A DNA stretch of 64,000 nucleotides from Hirudo medicinalis (taxonomy: Eukaryota; Annelida; Clitellata; Hirudinida; Hirudinidae): NCBI GenBank assembly GCA_011800805.1, contig MPNW01000046.1, positions 15,597-79,596 of the forward strand, in the 5' to 3' direction. Shown here piece after piece: positions 37,641 through 50,852 of the stretch. The notes under the pieces were generated by a model that worked only from the letters and a program-made list of their open reading frames with translations, was not told the origin of the DNA and searched no databases. How positions within the stretch are numbered: position 1 is the stretch's first letter; each line of letters opens with the position of its first letter. A program made the position numbers and the translations under genes.

Positions 37641-38998
37641 AAAATGGGAACAAGTACTGGAGTTCCAAGTACAAGTACTCAAGGTCCATCTACGAGTACA
37701 ATTACAAGTACCTGAAATCGGTACTCGAGTACAAGTACCAAGTAGTCCATTTCTGTTTGGGAGTTCTTGTGAGTTGAAAAAAAGTTTAAAATGGCATAGT
37801 TGGTCTAGACGTGCAGACAGAATAAGGAGAAAAAAATTATACGTCCATTACGTCCAAAAAATTATGTCTATAAATTATGTCAACAAAATAGGGGAGGGAG
37901 GGTTTTGAAAAAGTTTGACAATTCTTGACAAGGGGAGGGGTGTTTAAGATTAATTGACGTCAACAGTGTTATTCTTTATGATAAAAAGTCTAAATTTTAA
38001 CGGATGGATTTATAACATTACTGTTAGTCCTTCAGTTTAATCGTCAACGCTTGAACGGATTTGCAAATCTGTAACAGTCCAGTAATTTTTAGGGGCCCGA
38101 CAAGGTTTTAAAATATTGAAATTTTACAATCATGACCCTTTTTTTTTGCTTTTCCATTACCAAAATGTTATAACACACGGGCCCGTGGCCGCTAAGCCCT
38201 GTTCACAAGTCATGTTAACGAAACGTGTTCAACACCGAACGATCATGGGCATAACAAATTAACACCTGTTTATCAACAAAAAAAACCTTTAGCCAATTCG
38301 AGTGGCTGCCAAACGACAGAAAGAGCTGATGGCAATTAATGCACACAAAGAAAATTCTTATATTTTTGTCTGAATGGTTAGATGAAAATGATGTTGATTT
38401 GTTTGGTTTATCAGTTCAACAAAATGATGTATAATTGATCAGACATTATATTATATGTTATGCCTAACAAATACAATAGAAGAACTTTTGAATTTCCCGT
38501 GGGAAGATGATAGAAGCTGACATTAAAAAAATTGACAAGACGTATCTTTGTATATTTTCCCATCTTTATATTTTTATTTAGTTTAACAATTATTTTATTT
38601 ATTTTCAAAATAAAACAGTCACAAAATCAAAGCGTTACAAGGTACAAATTAAATTGTAAACAAAATACATTTTATGGGGGGTGTCAGTTTTTTTTTTTAC
38701 ATAATTTCGATGGGGATCTTTAGAAGTTTGACATTTGTTGACAATGGGGAGGGGGGATCAAAAATTACCTTAAATTTGTTGACATGGTTAATAGACCCCT
38801 AACATGTGCAAACGTCAAGTTGCTACTCCTCACCATTTGGGAGTTCTTGTGAGTTAAAAATGTTTTAAATAAAGTAATAGCACAGTTGACCTAGGAATGG
38901 CATAGAGAATGACGCATGCAAATTTCAAGTCGCTACCGTCGACTATTTGGGAATTCTTGTGACAGACACATGTATTTTCTGTTTTATATTACAGAAGT
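37641..38998. repeat. Composite dispersed repeat block
   Basis: Several repeated pieces: GTAC-rich sequence (37650-37745, units of AGTACAAGTAC); TTTGGGAGTTCTTGTGAGTT at about 37757 and again at about 38836; a piece with AAGTTTGACA and TTGACAAGGGGAGGGG at 37905-37945 and a similar one at 38724-38760; and 38085-38205, which matches the reverse complement of 58795-58900. The last part (38880-38998) matches 15329-15450 inverted. No transposase motif is visible. Confidence 0.6.
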
Positions 38999-39402
38999 AT
39001 ATTTTATTTAAAAGACTAAAACCACTATTAATAGAAATTTCTAGCTTCTACTGATATCCTTTCTATTAAGTAATTTATAATTAATATTTAGTCTTCTGAA
39101 ATCGGTAATCCAACTGTCACTGAATACTTTGCTGAAATAAATTAGTTGCTTGTTTTAAAAACTGAACGGAATGACAAGAAGATGTTTAATTGAAAATTTA
39201 AATTAATTTAATTTACATTCTAAATTTTGAATTAAAAATCTCAACATTTTTCAAAAACTTACTTTTTAAACTAATTAATTAAACTAATGGTAATAGGTAT
39301 TTTTGGGTTTTGTCTTGCGGTACTTATAATAACTTGTTTACGCTGCCATTTCGAAAACTAGGAGGCTGTCACTTATCATTTTTATTCTACCTATATGTTT
39401 GG

Positions 39403-42400
39403 ATGGCAAGAAACGTTCAGATGCAGCCGGTTAACAACCATTCGCAACAATCACAGGTTCCGTTGATTTACTTTTAATTTATTTCAGTTTGAATATTACA
39501 ATTATTGACTTTCATAATTGGACTTTTTTCCAGATTTTCAATGAATCTTGAAAATAATTCTTTAATTAATTAGTACATTTTAATGTTTGAAGCTTGAATT
39601 TTGTTATTAAAAATTTGAATGACGTTTTAATGACTTTCTTAATAAACATGGTAAAACTAATTTTAAATATTAAAATTTGATGTTGTTTATCAATAGGCTT
39701 CTAGGTTGAAGGTTGAGGATGCCCTGTCCTATCTTGATCGTGTGAAGCAGCAATTTTGTTGCCAGCCGCACGTGTACAATGAATTCTTAGACATTATGAA
39801 GGAGTTCAAGTCACAGACGTGAGCTTAAAGCTTATAATATTGACGTTCATTTACACAATGATGATGTACATTTTTATGATTATATGAGATCTTATAAATA
39901 GTTAAGTTTATTGACATTAAGAAATTTTAAATTATATAAAGGATTGACACTCCAGGAGTGATATCTCGGGTATCTACATTATTCCAAGGTCACAAAGACC
40001 TCATTGTGGGATTCAATACGTTTTTACCCGTGGGTTACAAGATTGAGCTCAATAAAGCAACAGATACTATTAGCATCTTCCAGCCAGGAAATAAAGTAGT
40101 AGTTTGATTTTTAACATTTGATACATGCATCACTAATGCTTTTGCCTTTGATACAATCAGATGTCAACAGGAATGAGCTTGTCATCATTTGAATCGATGC
40201 ATAAAAGGTCTAACAGGCCTCAGGGTCCCTCACAGGCAGATGCACATCAAGTGTACTCCTCTGCCAATGAACACCTGTCACCTGGACACGAACCCGGGGG
40301 AACCGGACAGCCTGTCGAATTCAATCATGCCATCAATTATGTGAACAAGATCAAGGTGAATGATTCTTTTGCTGCTAACGTTATATAATTTCCAGTCACT
40401 TACCCATCCATCCCAAGGCTTGTATCAAACAAGCAATAATGATAAGTAATCTGAAACAAACATGATATTAAAACTTTAGAATCGTTATCAGTCTCAGCCT
40501 GACATCTACAAATCATTCTTGGAAATTCTGCATGATTATCAAAAGCAACAGAAGCAGGCAAAGGAGGTAATTTACCTACTTTCATTTGTCTGAAGATTGT
40601 AGGAATTGGAATAATTTTTGATGAAGATGTTGCATCAATTACATGGATTAAGTGTTGGATCCTAATCTTAAACTTCTGATGGATACAAATTGAAAGATAT
40701 GTTTTTATAGCAGGGATTGCCAATAGACAACAAAATCATGGAGAGGGAAGTATACAGAAGGGTGGCTCTGTTGTTTAAGGATGAACCAGATTTATTGCAA
40801 GAGTTTTCTCAGTTCCTACCTGATGCAAGGGCATCTCCACCAGGAACTTCAGGGGTAAATATATTGTGTTATGATAACAATATTTGGGGTGAATAAATAG
40901 CATCTAAATTTGTATTGGTGGTGAGTGACATGAAATATTTCTAGTGTGTTCATGTTCATACACTCCAAGATTATCACACTGAGGATCTAGCAATTGCATC
41001 AGAAACTCCTTTTGCACGTTGTCATCATTTAATCTTCAATTCTCAATTAGTAATACATTATTGGTTATTGGTATCACAATTTGTTTTCCTATTATGTCAG
41101 ATGAAAGGCTTAAATAATAATTAAAGAACTAAAAAGAGTAGAAAAGCTAAGGATGTAACAAGGGTTCAACAAAAATCACCATAACAGTTTACTGAATATA
41201 AATGCTACACTAATGCAAGGTTGATTTGACACATACTGAAGAATTTACCCATCTAACACATGAATGATGAATGTCGAATTTTCAAGGACATCTTTGCCAA
41301 AATTTCATTTGTTATGATCTTGAGAACATCTTAGATCATAAAAACATAAACAAATATTCAAGTTTGTCCAAACTTGACCCAAAGGGAACATTGTTCTCGC
41401 TAATTGTGCCAGCCATACATCATTCCCCTAATAAGTTTTCTCCCATGGATATGGTACCAGGTTTTTTATTTTCCCCTACATATTGACAAGCTCATCCAGG
41501 AGCATCAGAAAAATTCAACATTGGCATTTTGATTGAATCATTTATGGCTAAACTCATGCAAGTCTTCAGTTATATTGTTGATCTTATACCAATCTCCAGA
41601 AATTATGCATTACCCAGTCTTGTAGACATCATTCTTCTTTGTATTCAAATGCTTCATTGCAGAAGACCTTTTGGTGTAACTCTTGATGCTCCACCTCGAC
41701 AGACACGTCGCATTCATTGTTCAGTTTGCATTGAGCTATTAGAAATTTTAAGTCAATTATGAAAGCCTCTCACTGATTCATAATGTTACTGATATTTGAC
41801 TGCTTCAACTCACTGCCATCACATACAAATACGAAAACTATAAAGTTCAATGCAAATGGCCATGACCCATTTGAGGCTTGGATAGGCATTGTACATTACA
41901 AGATCAACCTTAAACTTATGTTTGTAGTTTTCAAGGTTTTGAACACTGCATGTTTTTGAGATTTTGAGCAGGCTCAATCAAGTTCTATTCTTCATGAGTT
42001 TGGAATATGCAGCCTGCCAGCACGAATCAGGCCTTCAGGATGGTTGCCTTTTTCTAGTCAAACTTGAAGACCTCCTTGTTTTTTGTTTCTACCTGTTTTC
42101 TTAACCACAACAGACATTCTTGTGCTCCTGAAGTTAATTCCAAGAGCACTCTAAACATGTGTTAATTGCTGTCAGTAGTAATATATTGTGATGCTTTATT
42201 ACTTATAAATTAATGATATTTTTAATCCACTATTGCAATGTAGCCTTTGTTTAGTTATATTATCCAAAAAAAGTTCAAAGTGTAACTTCTAAAATCTTCA
42301 GCTATGGATACTAAAAGTAGTTGTTGATTGGGCAGGGTCATCCGAGCAGTGGTTCGAGTCTATTGACTCTGTGTAGCTCCACGATGCAGAAGAAGCAGGC

Positions 42401-45400
42401 ACCAACACCTGCAACTGCATCAACTGCACCTGTACAGACCCCTTCGATTGCTACGCATCCTGCAAGCAATACCACTGTAGCAGGAAATCCACCCAGTGCC
42501 ACCATTACCTCTGCCAATGCTACCAGTAATGGGATTCACACTTCTGCTGGTATTGGAAAAAGAAAACGACTGTCAAGCAATGCCAGTCATTCTGGTCATT
42601 CCAGTGCCAGGGTAAGGTGTTTGTTATTTGTTTCCAATATGTTGTTCTAGATGAGTCACATTTGGAGTTTATGTTTGCTTCAACAGAGGTTCAAACAGGA
42701 TCCTCAGAGTCCAACAAGCAGGGAGGCTATGGCTGAAATCAGCAAATATGGATCGCTTGGGGATTTTGCATTCTTTGATAAGGTGCGTAGTATCTTTGGA
42801 ATGTTTTTTTTTTATTAACCATTTCTGATGATTCTGTGATTAATTTCTACTGTGGTCTTTAGAGTGATATCAGAGTTACGTTTAGGTACGAAGTTCTCTG
42901 GGAGAGTCAATGTATCATGACTTCCTAAAGTGTCTCATGCTGTATAACAATAGAGAGCTAAGGATGACTGCTTCAGAACTCATGTTGATGATTCATCCAT
43001 TCTGCTTGTTAGTACTTACATATAAAGCACATTTAGAAGCATTCAAAATCAGCTATGTATATTTATGCTTATACTTGCTTATACTATTTATACTTATATT
43101 GCCTTATATATATTATAGAAAGATGCCTGAACTGAAGAAGAGAATGAAACAACTGTTGAATCAAAAGGAGGAGTCTGTGGATTCCACTTTGTCTACATAT
43201 GGCAGGGAGAGAATTGGTACTGGAGAATATGTTGGTGAAATAGGTTGGCTAAATTAATGATAAAATTAGTTAATTTGCATGGTGCCTTATTATCAAATGT
43301 AGTGTTGGAAGCACCTTAAATGCTTCAATAAGTTTTCTCTTGTCAATTGGTTTAAATGCTTTTTAGAATTAAGTAAGATTTTAGAGGTATTTCAAGGATT
43401 TATCAAAAATTTGGTTTTGTAATAGATTATGCATCATGCAAAAGATATGATGTCAGCTATTTGGCACTGCCAAAAGATCACATACAGCCAAAATGCAGTG
43501 GAAGAACATCTCAGTGTCAGGAGGTGTGAATATAATTTGAATTGTTGCCATACAACATGCTGCTGTGAACCTCATTAATTTTCAGGTCTTGAATGATACA
43601 TATGTTTCCTTTCCATCCTGGTCTGAGGATTCAAGTTCTGTCATAAAGAAGACAACAGCTGAGGAGATGATGTTTAGATGTGAAGAAGATCGATACCAGG
43701 TACTTGAGACCAGGCATTGAAATGTTTGATCGGTTCATATACTAACTTTATATTTTCAGCTCGACATCGTCCTGGACAACATGACATCCACAATGGATTT
43801 GTTTCGATTCTTGAAAGTCAAAATGGAAAGAATGACTTCTGAGGAAAGGTCAAGATTTAAGCTCGATTCTTGTCTCGGAGGTCGTTCAGAATATCTGCAC
43901 AGAAAAGCCATTAAGGGGTTTGATTGCTTAACATTTACTTGTTTTTAAACATTTGGATGAACTTTTGAAATAATTCAGACTTTATGGTGAATCTGCAAAC
44001 ACAATACTCGAACACCTTATGAACCATCCTTATGAGGCCATCCCATTAGTTTTGAAAAGACTTGAAAGCAAAGTTAATGAATGGAAGGAGGCCAAGGCCA
44101 GAAATTCCAAGGTAAAAAATAACATAATCATGTGGACCAGAATTTTCAATAAATGTTTTTATAATTTTTTAAAGATCTGGAATGAACAAAATCAGAAGTA
44201 TTATTTGAAATCATTGGACCACGCAGGCATCAATTTTAAGCAGTCCGATTCCAAGCACTTCCGATCAAAGCCGCTAGTGCAAGAGATTGAAGCCTCTTAT
44301 GAGAAGGTTTGTTCACAAACTTCTGAATGATCTTTAACTGCTTTTCTGACATTCATGTATGATTTTAAGCATGTTATTCTTAGGACAAAAGGCCTCCACA
44401 TCTTTCTCTGACCTACCAAAATAGGGAGCAGTTCGTAAGCGATTCATGCAGTCTTGTCATCCACCACGTCAAAAGACAAGCCAACATGCACCAGGATGAG
44501 AAGCACAAAATGAAGCAATTACTCAAGCACTTCCTTCCTGATTTTCTCTTCACCCAAAGAGAACCTCTCAGTGATGACGAAAGTTTGTGCTATTTATCCA
44601 CTTTTGATCTGAAAATGTTCTTGATGCGAGTTTTTAAGTCCTTGCAGGCGAAACCGAAATTGGAAAACCTTTTGTTGTCGCTCCGCCCGAGGCAGATCCT
44701 AAAGTACGATCTTTATTCTTATTCGCTAAAACTCGACATTTTGTTGAAGTCGTAACAATTGCAGAATTCTTTGGTCGAGACATCGGTCGTCTTTGTCAAC
44801 ACCAACTGGTACGTCTTCATCAGACTGCACTTCCTCCTTTGTGATAGGCTGCGACAGTTCCACACCCATGCTCGGAAAATGATCGAGGAACAAACGGATG
44901 AAAAAAATTCTTCCTTGCCATCGACTGCTGCCTCGCTTGGTTTGAGAGAACCTCGTAAGTTTATTCATGCATAATTCTTTACTTGTTTTCATGTGGGCCT
45001 GCTGCAGATTTTAAGCACCATTCTTTTCACCAACAGCGCCCGATCCAACTCAGAACTATCATCAGTTGTTGAGGATGATCAAAAGTTACTTAGATGGCCA
45101 TGTGGAAGCTGCATCATTTGAGGAGCAGCTTCGAGAGATCTTTACGACTAATGCTTATATGGCATTTACCATTGACAAGTTGATTCAGAACATTGTCAGA
45201 CAAGTGAGAATGACTCAAAATAGCTTTGGTTGCATTGTGAATTTTTATTTAAATTAATTTACTATGCTTTGACATCAGCTCCAACATCTTGCAACTGATG
45301 AGATTTGTATCAGACTAGTTGATCTGTACAACAAGGAGTCTCTTTCAAGGGATTTGTCAACTAGTCAATCATCCTGTATGGCTGCTGAGCTGGCCTATCA

Positions 45401-46548
45401 GAGGAAAGCTGAAAGACTCTTGGTTGGAGAAAATTGCTTCAAAATGACTTTTGTGAGTTTGTGTGATATAAAAGCGATTACTTAATGTTGTTGCTCTTGG
45501 TGATAGCCACATGGCAAAATATAACTTATTTATTATTATTTGTTGAAATTTTATTTGAAGAGTAAGAAGCAAAGTGTTCTCAGTTTTGAATTGATTCCTC
45601 CAAACACAAGCCACGTTAATTCTCCTGATTCTAACGAGAGGTGGATGAAGGAGGTTGAGAATGTTGTAGGAGAAGCTGAACAGACACAAGAAATCAGGAA
45701 TAAAAGGCTGAGGAATTCGGCAAGGGCCACCTCTGCAGGGGCTCCAATCTTAATGAAGAGGTGACCTAGTGGAAAATTATATTTATGGGTGTTTTTATTG
45801 GGGAGGATTCTGAGAAATTAAATGCTTCATTGAAATCAGTAAATAGATTCTTGTTTCCATTGGATAGTCACTGTTTCATATTGTTCTTGTGACCATTTAT
45901 TTCATGCATTCAAAAGCTTTGCTTTAAATTGATCTGGTTGATTGTGTAATGAAAGGGCAACAATGTATTTGATCTTTACCTAAATATTTGCTGGCACAAA
46001 TGCCGTGGTTTCGTCACAACGCTGCCAGATTCCTGAGGGGAGGGAAAAGCCATCCTTGGTGATTATCATGATCATAAGTTGGGTACTACACACGAGTTTT
46101 ATTGTGTTATAGGCATGTGCAAAATGTCAGTAGGACCCGCAAGGTAGTTGAGGAAAACCAGGTGGAGATGTTGAGGGAGAGGTATGGGGTGGACATTCTC
46201 ATGGGGGAGTTTCCTGATGATACTATAGTGATCAGCCTGAAGAGGTTCAAGAGAAAATATGTGCCATCGAATGGCTCTGTGTACAAAGTGTGGAGGATTG
46301 ATCCGTCCGGCAATGTGAGCTCAAGTGACGTTTTTCTGCCTAATGACGTCATCCAGTTTATGTTTCTACCTCAATTTGTTGAAGTTGTGTTGTTTTTCAT
46401 TGTAACGATCTTTGATTTCAAATTTATTTTGTAGTGCCGAGTTTTGAAGAAATCGAGGGAGGTACGAAAAGCTAGAAAGGAGAGAATGGAGAAATGGATG
46501 AACAAACTACAACATTTTAAATCTTTTGGAAATGCCTTCAGAGCTTGA
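39403..46548 (+). CDS. SIN3A: Sin3 transcriptional corepressor scaffold
   Basis: Nuclear scaffold that binds repressors through PAH domains and recruits class I histone deacetylases. Exons: 39403-39456, 39697-39818, 39942-40095, 40161-40355, 40480-40566, 40711-40854, 42336-42611, 42687-42782, 42886-43007, 43119-43243, 43426-43523, 43586-43699, 43760-43917, 43979-44111, 44175-44306, 44384-44582, 44648-44703, 44765-44954, 45037-45203, 45279-45452, 45561-45760, 46113-46314, 46435-46548; 3312 nt, 1103 aa. PAH1 (about 19-92): [41 protein letters not shown]2 (about 160-245): [18 protein letters not shown]3 (about 372-440): [19 protein letters not shown]-interaction region (about 458-735): [42 protein letters not shown]-terminal half: [17 protein letters not shown]-type [10 protein letters not shown]. 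It has a Thr/Ala/Ser-rich linker (exon 7) and a shorter C terminus than human. AATAAA at 46583-46588. The joins at exons 17-18 and 22-23 are the least certain. Confidence 0.94.
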
Positions 46549-46984
46549 ACAAGATGCAATTGGCTTTGTGTGTTCTTTGTGAAATAAATTTTAAAACTTT
46601 GATTTGCTATGAATACTTTAATTTTCTGTGAAATGAAGCATTTTAGAGAACTTTCCAGATGTTGTATTTCTAAATGCTTATTTGTTCTTAGTGATGGTGT
46701 GGAGATTGGTGGTTGTTCAAAAGCTTTTGTTGTAAGGCTTTTATGATGCAGAAGTTTTTATTTATTGACAGGTGAGGAAATAGTCTATAGATTAATTGCT
46801 ATGTTGGGGACTTACCAAGTCGTCTGCTTTTCTTGCTTCCTGATTGTTTTGTGGTTGACATTTGAAGTTTCAAAATATTTGTTGGTTTTTATGTGGAGGT
46901 ACTTTCTTATAATATAAACGTTTGAAAACCCAATTGTGATGCTTTTGAAGATGGCATTTTTGGATACTCTAACTAATGATCATT
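46549..46984. other. 3' UTR of Sin3 and short intergenic stretch
   Basis: AATAAA at 46583 marks a probable Sin3 3' end. Nothing else is recognised. Confidence 0.4.
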
Positions 46985-47650
46985 AAATTCCATAAATAAT
47001 AATGATTATAGTGGTTAGTTTGTAAGGCTCTAAGCGCATAACATCAGAGGCGACGTGTTTTCGTTGTACTGGCTTCTTGTTGGTGTCCTGAAGAGATGAG
47101 TCTTCAGGTGATGTTTGAAGAGCTCCAGGGATGGGGAGGTAGTGCATTCCAGACAGCTTATGAGGAGCCTGTCGACGAGGGATGACTTATTGACTGGTTG
47201 GCGTTATTGCATGATGGAAGGTGAATGAAGGCCAGATGCATGGCGATGAGAATGAGGTGATGGAGATAGGGCGGATTGGATGTCGCGAGAGTTCGATGTT
47301 ATGAGGGCGATTTTGAATATGATGCGATTATGGACCGGCAACCAGTACAATGGTTTCGGTTAGTCAGTGCTATTAAGGATGAGGTTAAGGAGTTTGGCAG
47401 GTTTATTTTGTACGCGTTGCAAGGAATGGATCAAGAAGGCAGGTACCATAGAGAATTACAGTAGTCCAGGAGACAAAGAACGGACTACGTGCGATGGAAG
47501 TTGTGTCAACGGAGGGGAGCGGAAGGATATACCGAATTGCCAAGATGATATGATTTCAGGATTTGACTACATCGTCACATGTATTGTCCCTTAAAGCTGA
47601 GGTGAGAATCAAAAGTAAAACCAAAGAGTTTAGAAGTAGCAGAGGAAGGA
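46985..47650 (-). mobile_element. L2-like LINE 3' remnant
   Basis: On the minus strand the sequence reads pieces of the C-terminal region of an L2-type reverse transcriptase, including HWLPV (about 47345-47330), RIIFKIAL and FKHHLKTHLFR (about 47120-47085). It ends with GCGCTTAGAGCC and an AT-rich tail at about 46985. It contains stops and frameshifts. The block order (LDYCNS, HWLPV, LKTHLF, GCGCTT tail) is the same as in the plus-strand copy at 34700-35645, so the two probably belong to related families. Confidence 0.65.
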
Positions 47651-50600
47651 AGGAGAGTACCAATTTTTGAATTGCCTAAATAATTTTATAATTAGATTCA
47701 GCTTAATAATAGATTTATATTGTCAAACTATTGCATTTTATTATAGTTTTCAGGCGCCCAAGGCCTTACGATATAATTTTTCCTAACATTCTGAGGATCC
47801 ACTCTCAGGTCAGGCAAGATAATGACAAAATCACAAAAATAAAAAATATTGGTAATTTAAATGCTGCCTCTGAATTGCTGAGATACATCGACTTAAAATT
47901 TAAGTCTAAAAGTGTTCTTGATGCTAACGCTAATGCTTGTAATTTAATTATGTTTGTAATTTTTTATACGATTTCGTAAACGATTAGCTTTTGATACGCT
48001 TGTCGACATAATGGTGACAAATCAAGGACAAATTAAAATTTGAAACATTTGAAATGTTCCATCAAGAGATTCTCCATCGAACCATTTCTATCCGCAGGTA
48101 ACGAAAATTTTAACGAAATAAAACTTAGTGCATAATGCACAGAGCAAAAATATTACTAAGAACTGACGTGTTGTTCATAAACCATAAATTTTTATCATTT
48201 ATATCCTGCAATTAATGGAGCGTGAGACCATAACGCATGTTGCTCATAATCCCTGACAAATTTAGTTATAAATTACCAAAAATGATTTAGTAACACAATA
48301 AATAATTTGCGAAACGTAAACGTGTGCTTCATTCCGAATCCATTTTTACAAATATTTTGTTTAAAACAAAGATGTCAATCAAGATCACGATCAATATTCA
48401 CTCATGGTTTCTTCGTGGTTTGATTTCGGAGCTGTGAATCACTCCACCCATAACCGAATTTAATAACTTAGGAAAATCTATCGGCAATCCGAATTCATTA
48501 ATGTTTTAATTCGTGGTATTGCTTGAAAATATTGAAATGTCTTAGTGAAGCAATAAATCCACCTTTGCGGTGTGCACTTGTTCACTCGCATGCACCTGTC
48601 AACAACTGCTGCGTTGATAAAACACAACATGAATTTCGAATGAACAAAGGATCTGAATGATCAGACGTCCAATCGTTTGCAATCTATTAATAGTTAATAA
48701 TATTATTAATATTATTATTGTTGATGCTGTTATAATTGACTAATATCTTCTTTATTGCAAGAGATGAATTTAACACTTTTTCAGCTGATAAAAGTTTTCG
48801 GATGAAACAAATTATAGGCAACTTCATCAATTAAAGGAAAAGGATATTTACGAATAAAGCACAAAAAGAATAAATTAACGATGCTAAATTTACCAGTGAA
48901 CATGTGCCTGTGGAATGTATACGTAAAGTTCATTGTCGAATGGACAAAACCGTTATTTGACAGAAAAGCTCGACAGATGCTGTCTTTGTTTCCATACAGA
49001 GCCTTGTTCTATTGTAAGATTTGAACCGTTATTTTTGTCCTTGCTACCCTGATGTCGCTTGTCTGCTAGGTTGCATATAAGGAGGCCGAGCAAACATGCT
49101 GCAGAGATGGCTGAAGTGGCAACACTGACATTTGTGGGATGTAAATCTCGTCTCCACTAGGTCAGGATGAAAGTTATGTTAGAAAGATGGACAGGAGATT
49201 TTGATCAGACCAAGGTAGGTTGATTTCATGTTTATCCTCTGACGCTGCGTATATGGCGACATATACATTATCTATTGTATATTATCTATTATTATCTATT
49301 TGATAGCCAGCTCTACCATTTTCTAAATCTGCAGGATGTTAAATTTTAAAACGTTTTGTAGGCTTCAAGACCCGTAAGAGGAAGGATCGGTAGCAGCATT
49401 TGAAACGAAATGTTTGAGTCTTCCACGCAAGATACGAAGATGATACCAGTGACGAGAGGTGGTCTTACGAATGCATTAACGAAGGGTTGGCAGGAGCCGT
49501 TTTTAGGAGAAGCAAAGGCAATCGGATGTTCGAACTCTTCTTTTTTTTTTTTTTTAATTAGTTAGGCAGGTTTTTTGAGTGTTCAGAGACTTAACAACGA
49601 GTGGATCTAGTCATCATGTACATTCCTTTCGATCTCATTTTAAGTTTTTTAGCGCGTATTTTTAGGGAGGACATGACATGACAAGTTATAGATACTTATT
49701 CGTTCGCTATGCGGTCAAGTTAAATTAAGCTTGGTTTAGGTAAGGTCGATGTTGTCTATAATTTCAGTGTACTTCGATACATTCCACGTGTATAATATCA
49801 ACAATGTTTGTGTTTGTTTTTCGCAATTTATATGTGTCGTCAAAGTTTTAACTCCGAAGCATTGTTGTTTAAGGGCCGGATGTGCAATATTTATCGCTAC
49901 CCGAATCTCCGTGTTGTGAAAAATCATCTACCATCGACGTATTATTTCAAATAATCATTTTGAAGCAAAAACTCTTAAATGTGTCACTTTTAGGAATAAA
50001 CTTTAAATGTCCAGACCAGCTTCAAAATGCCGTTCGGGAGCTTTAGCGTACACTGACCACTAAACGATAGCGTCACAATGTCGCAATAACACCGGCATGT
50101 GTTGCATACTCATGACATTCAAGTGTTTGTGACCTCATGACATTGGAGTTGACATTTTGAGTTTTAAAATATATCTTGAATAAATAAAAATAATTTGGCA
50201 AAAATAGAAATAACAATATAAAAAATAGATCTAAGTTTTATTGATAATAGTCGGAAACTCCCTCAATTATTGTCAGATTTAAAAATTACTCCAAAAGTAC
50301 AAAATTTAGTCAATTTAAGTTTTGAAAATGGTTAGATTAAAAGATAACTACAAACTCTTTAATGAAATCAAAGGCGATAAGTATTATCAATGCTTGTGAC
50401 ATCAAATATAAGGCGTGGAGAACATCTTGTGACCACTGGTCAAGCCTCGTTCCGCTTCTTGGTTGAAGGCCTTTCGAGTTTATTGGCAAGTTGGAATTCG
50501 GTTTATTTTATACAATTTTGTGACAGATAGCTACTCTTTAGCAAGTTAATGAGTATATGAGTGTCTTAGTATATGACCCTTTTAAAATATTTTCAGATTA

Positions 50601-50852
50601 CAATTTTAAAGAAGGAGATTGCTGAAATTATAAAATGGTACTCATAAAAATATTCATGATTTTTATATCAATCTATTTGCGATGAGTAGTCTAAACTTAA
50701 TTAACGACTTAACACCAGGAGACTCTTGGAGATTATATTAGCTGTGTAACATAGCGTAAGTAGTGTAGGGTTTCGCGCACGTTGGTTGGTTGCGATGTCG
50801 TCTATGATGTTTTGCGTGTGAATAATTTTGTTTTCTCTACCAAAAGGTTAAC
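47651..50852. other. Intergenic stretch upstream of GPD1
   Basis: Mostly AT-rich with no frame I can assign. Around 49078-49216 there is a TATAAGG, a short leader and a good donor (CCAAG|GTAGGT), which could be an untranslated first exon of GPD1 or of nothing. A poly(T) tract is at 49542-49555. The last 100 bp before 50853 should contain the main GPD1 leader. Confidence 0.35.

Noticed and set aside
40855..42335. Possible coding sequence in the 1.5-kb Sin3 intron 6
   Set aside because: Frames on both strands are interrupted and no domain motif is convincing; it may hold an old insertion but I cannot name it.
44704..44764. Frameshift in Sin3 between exons 17 and 18
   Set aside because: A 61-nt intron with GT and CAG ends restores the frame and leads into the conserved FVNTNWYVF segment, so no frameshift is needed.
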